Origin: an uncultured Sphingomonadaceae bacterium
Lineage (GTDB): Bacteria > Pseudomonadota > Alphaproteobacteria > Sphingomonadales > Sphingomonadaceae
Assembly: GCA_947499255.1 (NCBI GenBank)
Contig: CANMNF010000001.1
Coordinates: 992,001 to 1,056,000 of the forward strand
DNA length: 64,000 bases
Direction of reading: 5' to 3'
This document shows, in pieces, positions 44,632-53,055 of the stretch (positions within the stretch are counted from its first letter, which is position 1; each line of letters opens with the position of its first letter). The notes beneath the pieces are model-generated. The model had not been told where the DNA came from, made no database searches, and saw nothing but the letters and a program-made list of their open reading frames with translations. The translations under genes were made by a program, and so were the position numbers.

Positions 44632-46698
44632 ATGAGCGCGAAAACACACGAGTTTTATGATCTGCACACGCATGGCTTTGTCCGCGTGGGTACGTCCACC
44701 CCCAAAGTTCGCACCGCCGATATCGCTTATAATTGCGCCGGTATAATTGAAGAGGCGGACAAGGCGCACAAAGCCGACATTGATCTGTTGGTCTATCCAG
44801 AATTGTGCCTGTCATCCTACGCGCTGGATGATCTGTTGCTGCAATCCGCTCTGCTCGATGATGTTGAGCGCGCGATTGCCACCATTGCCGGGGCCAGTAA
44901 AGGCATGACGCCGGTGCTGATCATCGGTGCGCCTCTGCGCCGTCAGGGGCGGCTGTATAATTGCGCGGTTGTTATTGCGCGCGGCGAAGTTCTGGGTGTC
45001 ATCCCCAAAAGCTTCCTGCCCAATTACCGCGAATTTTATGAAAAGCGCCATTTCTCGCATGGCCGCAATTGCCGCGATTTGTGGTTGGCGGTGAACGGTG
45101 AGGAAGTGCCCTTTGGCGTTGATCTGATCTTTGCCGCTTCCAACTTGCCCGGCTTCACCTTTGGGGTGGAAATTTGTGAGGATTTCTGGGCGCCCGAACC
45201 GCCCGGAACACGCGCTGCATTGGCGGGCGCGACGATCCTTGCCAATCTGTCTGCCTCCCCCATCACCATTGGCCGCAGCGATGATCGGCATTTGCATTGC
45301 CGCTCCATGTCCGCGCGCTCAATCTGCGCTTATGCCTATTCCGCCAGTGGACATGGCGAAAGCACCACCGATCTTGCATGGGATGGCCAAGGCGTTGTCT
45401 ATGAGCTTGGCGAGCTGATGGTCGAAAGCGTGCGCTTCGATCTCGCGCCAGAGCTGTGCATGATCGATGTGGATACGCGCCGCATCCTGTCAGAACGTAT
45501 GCGCAATCAGACATGGGGTGATGCCGCCGAGGCCGCTGGCCGTCCGGAAGACACATATCGCACGGTCGGCTTTGTCCATAATTATGCCCAAGGCGATATC
45601 GGCCTCAATCGCCCGGTGCGCCGTTTCCCCTTCGTGCCCAACCGCGCGGACAAATTGGATCACGACGCGTACGAAGCGTTCAACATCCAGGTTGATGCGC
45701 TGATGCGGCGTATACAAGCGACCAGGCCCAAATCGCTGGTAATCGGCATTTCGGGCGGCTTGGACAGCACGCATGCGTTGATCATAGCAGCCAAAGCGTG
45801 TGATCGCCTTGGCCTGCCCCGCTCCATCATCCGCGCTTACACCATGCCCGGCTTCGCCACGTCAGACCGGACGAAAAGCAATGCGTGGAAGCTGATGGAG
45901 GCGTTCGAAGTTACCGCCGAAGAAATCGACATCAAGCCAACGGCTGAAATCATGCTCAAAAACATCGGCCATGCTTTTGCCGATGGGGAGCCGGTTTATG
46001 ATGTGACGTTTGAAAATGTCCAAGCAGGCCTGCGCACCGATTATCTGTTCCGCCTTGCTGGCCAGCATAATGGCTTTGTCATCGGCACAGGCGATTTAAG
46101 CGAGTTGGCGCTGGGCTGGTGCACTTATGGTGTGGGTGATCATATGAGCCATTATGGCGTCAATTCAGGCGTCCCCAAAACGCTCATCCAATATCTCATC
46201 CGCTGGGCGACGCGCACTGATCAATTCGCTGATGCGTGTGACGATGCGCTTGAAGATGTGCTCGATACCGAAATCAGCCCGGAGCTGGTGCCAGCAGGTG
46301 CAGATGGCAAAATCCAAAGCACGCAGGAACGCATTGGTCCATATGAGCTTAATGATTTTTTCCTGCATCATATTTTGCGCTGGGGGCAAAAACCAAGCCA
46401 TGTCGCCTTTCTTGCCTATCACGCATGGAAAGATGCACAAACGGGTGTCTGGCCTGAAAGTTTTCCCCATGATTTGAAGAACGAATATGATCTGGATACC
46501 ATCGCCAAATGGCTGGAAAACTTCGTCAAACGCTTCTTCGCTTTTAGCCAGTTTAAGCGCAGCGCTTTGCCCAATGGGCCCAAGGTTTCCAGCGGCGGAT
46601 CGCTATCCCCGCGCGGTGATTGGCGCGCGCCATCCGATGCGGTAGCCGATGTATGGCTCAATGAATTGCGCGACAAAGTGCCCATCAGCGACGACTAA
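44632..46698 (+). CDS. nadE: Glutamine-dependent NAD+ synthetase
   Basis: 688 residues; amidates nicotinate adenine dinucleotide to NAD with ATP, using ammonia released from glutamine. N-terminal nitrilase-like glutaminase with Glu57, Lys126 (VIPKSFLPNY) and Cys182 (GVEICEDFWAP); C-terminal ATP-pyrophosphatase domain with SGGLDSTHALI. Of two candidate starts I use ATG 44632 (MSAKTHEFY), since the family starts just before the FYDLHTHGF segment; ATG 44620 would add four residues. No ribosome-binding site decides between them. Confidence 0.93.
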   Translation: MSAKTHEFYDLHTHGFVRVGTSTPKVRTADIAYNCAGIIEEADKAHKADIDLLVYPELCLSSYALDDLLLQSALLDDVERAIATIAGASKGMTPVLIIGAPLRRQGRLYNCAVVIARGEVLGVIPKSFLPNYREFYEKRHFSHGRNCRDLWLAVNGEEVPFGVDLIFAASNLPGFTFGVEICEDFWAPEPPGTRAALAGATILANLSASPITIGRSDDRHLHCRSMSARSICAYAYSASGHGESTTDLAWDGQGVVYELGELMVESVRFDLAPELCMIDVDTRRILSERMRNQTWGDAAEAAGRPEDTYRTVGFVHNYAQGDIGLNRPVRRFPFVPNRADKLDHDAYEAFNIQVDALMRRIQATRPKSLVIGISGGLDSTHALIIAAKACDRLGLPRSIIRAYTMPGFATSDRTKSNAWKLMEAFEVTAEEIDIKPTAEIMLKNIGHAFADGEPVYDVTFENVQAGLRTDYLFRLAGQHNGFVIGTGDLSELALGWCTYGVGDHMSHYGVNSGVPKTLIQYLIRWATRTDQFADACDDALEDVLDTEISPELVPAGADGKIQSTQERIGPYELNDFFLHHILRWGQKPSHVAFLAYHAWKDAQTGVWPESFPHDLKNEYDLDTIAKWLENFVKRFFAFSQFKRSALPNGPKVSSGGSLSPRGDWRAPSDAVADVWLNELRDKVPISDD

Positions 46699-46770
46699 GC
46701 GGATTGCCCGCGTTGACCAACATGGCACGGGTCCGTAAACTGATGGAGACAGACGTAGGAGGAGGTCCCT

Positions 46771-47379
46771 ATGCGACAGTGCACCCAGGTTTTTGGCTCT
46801 CTTGCCGCGATTGCCGCGTGCATTGGTATGGTCGCCCCTGCCCATGCACAATTTGGCGGCCTTGTCCGTGATCTTGAAAAAGCGGCTCGTGACAATGCCA
46901 ACAATGACGACGGCGACACCGACAGCAATACCGAAGTGACATGTGAGCAAAAGGCATCGCAAGATGTCGGCGCGCGGCTGCTTGGCGGAATTTTGGGCCG
47001 CACCGCGCGCGATCAGGCGCGCCGCGCAGGCTTGCCAACCTTTGTTCCGGTGACTGAATTTTCTGATCAGATCAGCGCCGCCATCGCCTGTCAGTTGGAC
47101 CCGCAAGAGCAGAAACAGGCCGCCGATGCGACATTGGAAGCGACGCGTGGGGATGATGAAACAGGCCTTGCGCAAGTGGGCACAAGCTCATCATGGCGAT
47201 CGGAAAGCCGCGACGATGTGACCGGCACCTCCACTGTCAGCGGACGTCAGGAAACGAGCATTGACGGGATGGATTGTATCACCGTCACCGATGTGATCAT
47301 CGTACAAGGCGAAGAAACCACAGCAGAAAAACGCATGTGCCGCGCACCGGGCGCCGCGCGCTATTCCATCGTCGCATGA
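46771..47379 (+). CDS. Secreted protein, unknown function
   Basis: 202 residues. Excellent Shine-Dalgarno AGGAGGAGG just upstream of the ATG. N-terminal signal peptide (SLAAIAACIGMVAPAHAQ) followed by a polar, Asp/Asn/Gly-rich mature protein with four cysteines (VTCEQKAS, AIACQLDP, MDCITVTD and RMCRAP), which suggests disulfides and a periplasmic location. Not a family I recognise. It is followed 8 bases downstream by the ClpP-like gene, so the two are probably co-expressed. Confidence 0.75.
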   Translation: MRQCTQVFGSLAAIAACIGMVAPAHAQFGGLVRDLEKAARDNANNDDGDTDSNTEVTCEQKASQDVGARLLGGILGRTARDQARRAGLPTFVPVTEFSDQISAAIACQLDPQEQKQAADATLEATRGDDETGLAQVGTSSSWRSESRDDVTGTSTVSGRQETSIDGMDCITVTDVIIVQGEETTAEKRMCRAPGAARYSIVA

Positions 47380-47386
47380 GCCGCGC

Positions 47387-48094
47387 GTGAGAAAGGCTGC
47401 GCGCATTCTGGCAGGGCTTGCCGCCTTTGCGATGTTGTCTGCACAAAGCGCGCCTGATCCGCGCAATCCCAGCTGCCCGGCAGAGCCCGATTGGGGGCCA
47501 AGCGAACGCATGACGCTGACCGCGCGCGATGTGGATGGGACGCGGGTGCTGATTGCACAAGGCATTATCGATTCCACTTTGCCAAACCGGCTGCAAGCGA
47601 TCCTCAATGAAGATGAGATGATCGCGGAGATCTGGCTGAAATCGCGCGGGGGCAATGCAAATGCGGGCAATCAGGCGGGCCGGGTGATCCGCTCCATTCC
47701 TGGCATGTTGACCCGCATCCCGGCAGGCTGGACGTGTTTTTCGGCCTGCAATTTTGTATTTATGGGCGGCGACAGGCGGCATGTGGAGCCCGGCGGCATC
47801 TTCATGGTGCATATGTTCACTCACACCTCCGATCGCTCAATCATCAATGAAAGCGTGCTTGATGGCACCAAAGCGACGACCGAACTGATCGCGGATATTG
47901 AGCAATCCTCTGCTCTGCTGGCGAGCGAGGACAATGATTTCCTGATCCGCATGGGTATTTCGCGCAAGCTGTTGACCGAGGTGATGTATCGCCAACAAGC
48001 GGTGCGCACTGACGAAAATCCCAGCACGCGCTATTGCCTTTCTCAAGAAGAAGTGCGCAAATACAACGTGATGCCTGAGGAAAGACAGCTCTGA
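47387..48094 (+). CDS. Secreted ClpP/crotonase-like protein (COG3904-type)
   Basis: 235 residues starting at GTG 47387. A short hydrophobic N-terminus (ARILAGLAAFAMLSAQSAP) precedes a ClpP-crotonase-like fold: WLKSRGGNANAGNQAGRVIRSI is the oxyanion-loop-type segment, and TCFSACNFVFMGGDRRHVEPGG fits the Ser-nucleophile region of the periplasmic COG3904 family. Catalysis is not proven. It lies 8 bases after the secreted gene at 46771 and 2 bases before the SDR gene. Start GTG because no ATG lies near the signal peptide. Confidence 0.7.
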   Translation: MRKAARILAGLAAFAMLSAQSAPDPRNPSCPAEPDWGPSERMTLTARDVDGTRVLIAQGIIDSTLPNRLQAILNEDEMIAEIWLKSRGGNANAGNQAGRVIRSIPGMLTRIPAGWTCFSACNFVFMGGDRRHVEPGGIFMVHMFTHTSDRSIINESVLDGTKATTELIADIEQSSALLASEDNDFLIRMGISRKLLTEVMYRQQAVRTDENPSTRYCLSQEEVRKYNVMPEERQL

Positions 48095-48096
48095 CC

Positions 48097-48846
48097 TTGC
48101 CCGCAGTCCTTGTTACTGGCGGAGCAAAGCGCATTGGCGCGCAGATCTGTCGCCGCTTTGCTGAGGCGGGTTGGCATGTTGTGGTGCATTATAACAGCTC
48201 TGCGGGAGCCGCGCAGAAGCTGTCCGATACGTTGCCTTCTGCTGAGATTGCGCAGGCTGATTTGTCTGATCCGCAAGCAGGCGCTGATCTGGTGCGCACA
48301 TTGGCCGCAAAGCTTCCCGATTGGCGCTGCCTGATCGCCAACGCCTCTACTTTTGCAGAGGATGAGGTAACCGCGCTCAATCCTGTGACGAACCACAAGG
48401 CAATGCAGATCAACGCGGTCACTCCGGCCTTGGTGGCCCAAACCTATTTTGCCCATGGCAAAAGCGATGGCGGGCGCCGGGTGATCCAGATCACCGATAT
48501 GAAGCTTGCCAATATGAACCCCGATTTCTTCAGCTACACGATGAGCAAAGCTGCCGCCGATGTCGCTGCACAGATGCTGGCGATGGTGCATGATGGCGAG
48601 GACCGCGTATATCGCCTCGCCCCCGGCGCGATCCTTGCCAGCCACGATCAAACTGAAGATGAGGCGGACCGGTCACATTTGCGCAACCTGTTGAAAAGGC
48701 GCACCGATGCAGCGGAAATTGCCGATACTGCATTATTTATGGCGCAAGGGCCTTTGGCATCGGGTGAAACGATATATGTCGATAGCGGTCAGCACCTGCT
48801 GCGCCAGCCGCGCGATGTGATTTATCTGGAACGTGAGGGGGCGTAA
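48097..48846 (+). CDS. SDR oxidoreductase, pteridine-reductase (FolM) like
   Basis: 249 residues. Rossmann motif VLVTGGAKRIGAQIC, NADPH-preferring basic residues at the N-terminus, and the catalytic pair Tyr147-Lys151 in FSYTMSK. At the position of the usual SDR serine there is Asp134 (QITDMKL), the substitution typical of pteridine reductases and FolM; the NASTFAED segment also fits. It probably reduces dihydropterins or dihydrofolate. Start is a TTG at 48097, 2 bases after the previous stop, so it is translationally coupled. Confidence 0.75.
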   Translation: MPAVLVTGGAKRIGAQICRRFAEAGWHVVVHYNSSAGAAQKLSDTLPSAEIAQADLSDPQAGADLVRTLAAKLPDWRCLIANASTFAEDEVTALNPVTNHKAMQINAVTPALVAQTYFAHGKSDGGRRVIQITDMKLANMNPDFFSYTMSKAAADVAAQMLAMVHDGEDRVYRLAPGAILASHDQTEDEADRSHLRNLLKRRTDAAEIADTALFMAQGPLASGETIYVDSGQHLLRQPRDVIYLEREGA

Positions 48847-48848
48847 TC

Positions 48849-49535
48849 ATGGCCAAAGGAACGACGCTGCCGAAAAAGCGCCACGCGCTCTCCACCCGCA
48901 TCTGGCATTGGATCAATGCGGTATCGATCATCGTCTTGTTTATGAGCGGGCTGAACATCGCCAATGCTCACAAGCGCCTATATTGGGGCAATGACGGCTA
49001 TGACCCGGCAATGGCGTGGTTCACCCATGGCAAGTTTCCCGGTTGGGCCACGATCCCTGATTTTTATAGCTTGGCTATCGCGCGGGATTGGCATGTGTTG
49101 TTCAGCCTGGTGTTCGGCTTCAGCTTCCTTGCCTTTATGATCGCAGCGGCTTTGAACGGCCATATCGTGCGCGATCTGTTTGCGCGGGCCAAGGAATGGC
49201 GCTGGTCCAACATCTGGACAGATATTCGTGAGCATTTGAAGCTGAATTTTGAACATGGCACGGGCAAGTATAATATCTTGCAGAAAATCGCCTATGCCCT
49301 TGTTATCTTTATTGCTTTGCCGATGATGATCTTTACCGGCATGGTCATGAGCCCTGGCATGGAGGCAGCATGGCCATGGATGACAGACCTGTTTGGCGGA
49401 CGGCAAAGCGCGCGTTCATTGCACTTCATTTTCGCCTTTGGGCTGGTCGGATTTTTGGCGCTGCATCTGGTGCTGGTGATACTCGCAGGGCCGTTCAGGC
49501 AGATCCACGATATGATTACCGGAGGGCGTGAATAA
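48849..49535 (+). CDS. Cytochrome b/b6-type membrane protein
   Basis: 228 residues with four hydrophobic helices and paired histidines (TRIWHWINAV, RDWHVLFSLV, RSLHFIFAFG, LALHLVLVIL) placed to bind two b-type hemes. The pattern fits the bacterial Ni/Fe-hydrogenase/formate-dehydrogenase-type cytochrome b subunit and the MsrQ-like class. Its stop codon overlaps the start of the molybdopterin enzyme by one base (TAATG), so it is the likely membrane electron donor for it. Confidence 0.85.
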   Translation: MAKGTTLPKKRHALSTRIWHWINAVSIIVLFMSGLNIANAHKRLYWGNDGYDPAMAWFTHGKFPGWATIPDFYSLAIARDWHVLFSLVFGFSFLAFMIAAALNGHIVRDLFARAKEWRWSNIWTDIREHLKLNFEHGTGKYNILQKIAYALVIFIALPMMIFTGMVMSPGMEAAWPWMTDLFGGRQSARSLHFIFAFGLVGFLALHLVLVILAGPFRQIHDMITGGRE

Positions 49536-50278
49536 TGCAGCGCAGAAACTTCCTTGTCGCTGCTGGTGCAGCATTCCTCACGGCCTGCAACAAGGTTGGC
49601 GAAACTGAGACTTTTGCCAAGCTGGTTGAAGGCGCACAAAATTGGCATCGCGGGCTTCACCGATCGCTGGGTGGTGGGCGCATCACCATGGCGCCGGAAT
49701 ATACCCGCGCCGAGCTGTCGCCCAATTTCCGCGGCAATGGATCGCGCACCGTGGGCACGCCTGAATATGACGCGGCCCAGGCCGAAGGCTTTGTGAATTG
49801 GCAGTTGGCCATAGATGGCTTGGTCGAAAATCCCTTGATGCTGAACATGGAAGCGATCCGCGCCCTGCCCCAACGCACCCAGATTACCCGTCACGATTGC
49901 GTCGAAGGGTGGAGCGCGATTGGCGAATGGACTGGCCCGCAACTCTCCGCGATCCTGAACACGGCGAAGGTAAAAGAGGGTGCGAACTTCGTGGTCTTTC
50001 ACTGCGCCGACAATCTCAACGGCGCAGATTATTACGAAAGCTGCGACATGGACGATGCGTTTCACCCGCAGACCATCGTCGCGCATGAGCTGAATGGTGA
50101 AGCCCTGCCGATTAAGAACGGTGCGCCTTTGCGGCTACGGCTTGAACGACAATTGGGATACAAACATCCCAAATTTCTCACCCATATCGAAGTCGTCGCC
50201 AGCCTTGATGATATTCACGGCGGCCTGGGCGGATATTGGGAAGATCGCGCCGGTTATCAGTGGTATGCGGGTATTTAG
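49535..50278 (+). CDS. Molybdopterin-dependent oxidoreductase (sulfite-oxidase fold)
   Basis: 247 residues. The N-terminus carries a Tat-like QRRNFLVAAGAAF sequence and an LTAC lipobox, so it may be a Tat-exported lipoprotein. The SUOX-type Moco domain has the molybdenum-ligand Cys122 in TRHDCVEGWSAIG and the supporting RLRLERQLGYKHPKFLTHI. Paired with the heme-b protein before it, it forms a two-component periplasmic reductase resembling MsrPQ, though the substrate is not known. The open reading frame of the following Cfa gene overlaps, but its real start is at 50401. Confidence 0.85.
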   Translation: MQRRNFLVAAGAAFLTACNKVGETETFAKLVEGAQNWHRGLHRSLGGGRITMAPEYTRAELSPNFRGNGSRTVGTPEYDAAQAEGFVNWQLAIDGLVENPLMLNMEAIRALPQRTQITRHDCVEGWSAIGEWTGPQLSAILNTAKVKEGANFVVFHCADNLNGADYYESCDMDDAFHPQTIVAHELNGEALPIKNGAPLRLRLERQLGYKHPKFLTHIEVVASLDDIHGGLGGYWEDRAGYQWYAGI

Positions 50279-50400
50279 CCAGAGCTTGGAACAAGCGGCC
50301 CACGCTGCTTCTTCGCGTTAGGGCCGCCCCCCGCATTGACATCGCGCAAGCCCCTCGCCCACAAGGGCCGCTTGGGCATTCACACGGGGTAGACAAGTAT

Positions 50401-51708
50401 ATGTGGCTTCTGGACAAGTTCCTGGCAAAAGCGATCAACACAGGTAAGCTGATCGTCACCGACCATGATGGCAAAGTCTATGAATATGGCGAAGAAGATG
50501 GCAGTCAGGAGCATGGGCCGCTCAATATCCGGCTAACCAATGCAAAAGCCGCCGCCCACATCGCCAAATATCCGCAAGTTGGCGCAGGCGAGGCCTTTAT
50601 GTGGGGCTGGCTTACCGTTGATGAGCCTTATGACATTCGCGATATGGTGCTGTTTGTCACCATGAATACCAAACGTTTGGGCGATGAAGCGATCAAGCCC
50701 AAAGGCCCTTTGCGCAAAGCGGCGCAAAAGGCGATTGCCAAGCTGGACGGCATCAATCTCAAAGGCAAAGCGCGCAAAAATGCCGAGCACACCTATAATC
50801 TGACGCGGCGTTTGTATGAGCTGTTTCTCGATGAGGATCGGCAATACACCATGGCGTATTATCGGGACACGGCGAACTCTTTGGAGAAAGCGCAGCTGGA
50901 CAAAAAGGCGCATATAGCAGCTAAGATGTACATGGCCGAGGCGCGCGAAATGGACCGCCCGATGCGCGTTTTGGATATCGGTTGTGGCTGGGGCGGCCTC
51001 GCCATGTATCTCAACAAACATTACGATTGCGAAGTGCTGGGCGTGGCCCTTGCGCCCGATCAGATCGCCTTTTGTAAAGAGCGCGCCGAAGCTGCTGGTG
51101 TGGCCGATAAGGTCAAATTCAAGCTGATGGATTACCGCGATGTCGAAGGCGAGTTTGACCGGATCAGCTCGGTCGGACTGCTCGAACATGTGGGCACGGT
51201 GCATTATCCGCAATTCTTTGAACATACCGCGCGGTTGCTGGCGCCCAAAGGCGTGATGTTCTCGCATTGCTGTGGCCGCGCTGGACCTCCCGGCTTCACG
51301 GATGCGTGGACGCGCAAATATATCTTCCCCGGCGGTTATATCCCCGCCCTGTCCGAGCTGGTCACGCAGAGCGAGAAATATGGCTGGCAAGTGATGGATG
51401 TCGAAGCGATGCGCTTCCATTATTCGCACACGCTGGAGGAATGGTACAAGCGCACCGTTATGCATCGCGAGGAGATCACCGATCTTTATGACGCGAATTT
51501 CTATCGCATGTGGTTGTTCTATCTGGCGGGCGCAGAACAGTCTTTCCGCCACGGAACGCTGGTCAATTGGCAGCTGATTTACGTCAAGGATCGCGAAGCC
51601 ATCCCGATGACGGGCGAGTTTGTGTTTGAAGAAAGCGAACGTCTGCGCGCTTTGGAAGAACCGCCCCAATGGCACCTTGACCCAGCGCTGAAAGAAGCGG
51701 CTGAATAG
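50401..51708 (+). CDS. cfa: Cyclopropane-fatty-acyl-phospholipid synthase (first copy)
   Basis: 435 residues; SAM-dependent cyclopropanation of unsaturated phospholipid chains. SAM site VLDIGCGWGGLAMYL, active-site Glu in VGLLEHVG, His in FSHCCG and Tyr in FHYSHTLEEWY are all present. The cysteine at the E. coli Cys354 position is replaced by Ala (FYLAGAEQSF), as in the next copy. ATG 50401 (MWLLDKFLAKAI) is chosen by alignment with the second copy; the frame is open further upstream but those codons overlap the molybdopterin gene. It lies 9 bases before the second copy. Confidence 0.92.
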   Translation: MWLLDKFLAKAINTGKLIVTDHDGKVYEYGEEDGSQEHGPLNIRLTNAKAAAHIAKYPQVGAGEAFMWGWLTVDEPYDIRDMVLFVTMNTKRLGDEAIKPKGPLRKAAQKAIAKLDGINLKGKARKNAEHTYNLTRRLYELFLDEDRQYTMAYYRDTANSLEKAQLDKKAHIAAKMYMAEAREMDRPMRVLDIGCGWGGLAMYLNKHYDCEVLGVALAPDQIAFCKERAEAAGVADKVKFKLMDYRDVEGEFDRISSVGLLEHVGTVHYPQFFEHTARLLAPKGVMFSHCCGRAGPPGFTDAWTRKYIFPGGYIPALSELVTQSEKYGWQVMDVEAMRFHYSHTLEEWYKRTVMHREEITDLYDANFYRMWLFYLAGAEQSFRHGTLVNWQLIYVKDREAIPMTGEFVFEESERLRALEEPPQWHLDPALKEAAE

Positions 51709-51717
51709 CGGCCCACG

Positions 51718-52968
51718 ATGAGCACTACTCTCCTGCGCAAATTCCTTGGAAAAGCGATCACGCAAGGTCGCCTCACTTTGATTGATGCCGCCGGCAATCG
51801 CAGCGATTTTGGCACGCCGACAAAGGGCTTTCCCGAGGTGAGCGTGCGCATGGCCGACAAGCATGTCGCGCGCGATATCTTGCTCGATCCGCGGCTTGGT
51901 GCTGGTGAGTGCTATATGGATGGCCGGCTGATCGTTGAAGAAGGCGATATCATGCAGGTGATCGGGCTTTTGCGGGCCAACAACAATTGGGAACGCGGGG
52001 GACGGATTAAGCCACAACGCGGCCTTAACCAGTTGAAGAACAAGCTGAAGTTTATCGCTAGCAGCTTTAACAAGCGCGACAGTTCGAAACGCAATGTTGC
52101 CGCCCATTATGACATCGGCAATGATCTCTACGCGTTGTTTTTGGACGAGGACTATTGGCAATATAGCTGTGCCTACTGGCCGCGCGAGGATATGACGCTG
52201 GACGAGGCGCAGGTGGCCAAGCTGGCGCATATCGCGGCAAAACTGCATTTGAAACCGGGACAGCGCGTTGTTGATATCGGTTGTGGTTGGGGCGGCCTTG
52301 CGATCTATCTTGCCAAGCATTTCGATGTGCATGTGACCGGCATTACATTGAGCGAAGAACAAACCGCTTTGGCGCGCGAACGGATCGCTGCGGCGGGGCT
52401 GGATGACAAGATCGATATCAAGCTGATCGATTACCGCGAATTCGCCAATTCGGGCGAACGGTTTGATAGGCTGGTTTCTGTTGGCATGTTCGAACATGTC
52501 GGACGACCGCAATTTGAAACCTATTTCCGATCCTGCGCCAATTTGCTCAAGGATGATGGTGTTATGCTGATCCACACCATCGGGCGCTTTGGTGGCCCCG
52601 GCACAACTGATGCCTTTACCACCAAATATATTTTCCCCGGCGGCTACATCCCCGCGCTCAGTGAAACTTTGGCGGCGAGCGAGAAGATGCGGCTCATCCA
52701 TACCGATATCGAAAACTTGCGCGTGCATTATGCGCTGACTCTGCGCGAATGGTACAAACGCTGTGTCGCGAACAAGCAAGCGATCATCGCTCTGATGGAT
52801 GAGCGGTTTTATCGCATGTGGCTGTTCTATCTCTCTGGTGCGACAGCCGTCTTTGAACATGGCGGTATGTGCAATTACCAGATCCAATATACCCGCAGCC
52901 GTCATGCTCTGCCGCTGACGCGCGATTATCTCACCCAGAATGAGCAGGCTTTGACACACCGCACTTAG
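51718..52968 (+). CDS. cfa: Cyclopropane-fatty-acyl-phospholipid synthase (second copy)
   Basis: 416 residues, a clear paralogue of the preceding gene. SAM motif VVDIGCGWGGLAIYL, VGMFEHVG, IHTIGRFGG and VHYALTLREWY are intact. The two copies share the same N-terminal start (STTLLRKFLGKAITQG versus WLLDKFLAKAINTG) and differ throughout, so the duplication is old. The pair might act on different lipids or positions, or one may perform a related methyl transfer; sequence alone does not say. Confidence 0.92.
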   Translation: MSTTLLRKFLGKAITQGRLTLIDAAGNRSDFGTPTKGFPEVSVRMADKHVARDILLDPRLGAGECYMDGRLIVEEGDIMQVIGLLRANNNWERGGRIKPQRGLNQLKNKLKFIASSFNKRDSSKRNVAAHYDIGNDLYALFLDEDYWQYSCAYWPREDMTLDEAQVAKLAHIAAKLHLKPGQRVVDIGCGWGGLAIYLAKHFDVHVTGITLSEEQTALARERIAAAGLDDKIDIKLIDYREFANSGERFDRLVSVGMFEHVGRPQFETYFRSCANLLKDDGVMLIHTIGRFGGPGTTDAFTTKYIFPGGYIPALSETLAASEKMRLIHTDIENLRVHYALTLREWYKRCVANKQAIIALMDERFYRMWLFYLSGATAVFEHGGMCNYQIQYTRSRHALPLTRDYLTQNEQALTHRT

Positions 52969-53055
52969 CAAACGCGATGTGCGTGCAAACTTGACGGGGA
53001 CATCGTGCGCCACACCGCGCTTGCACGCCGCGCGCGGTCTGTGCACAGCCGCGCG

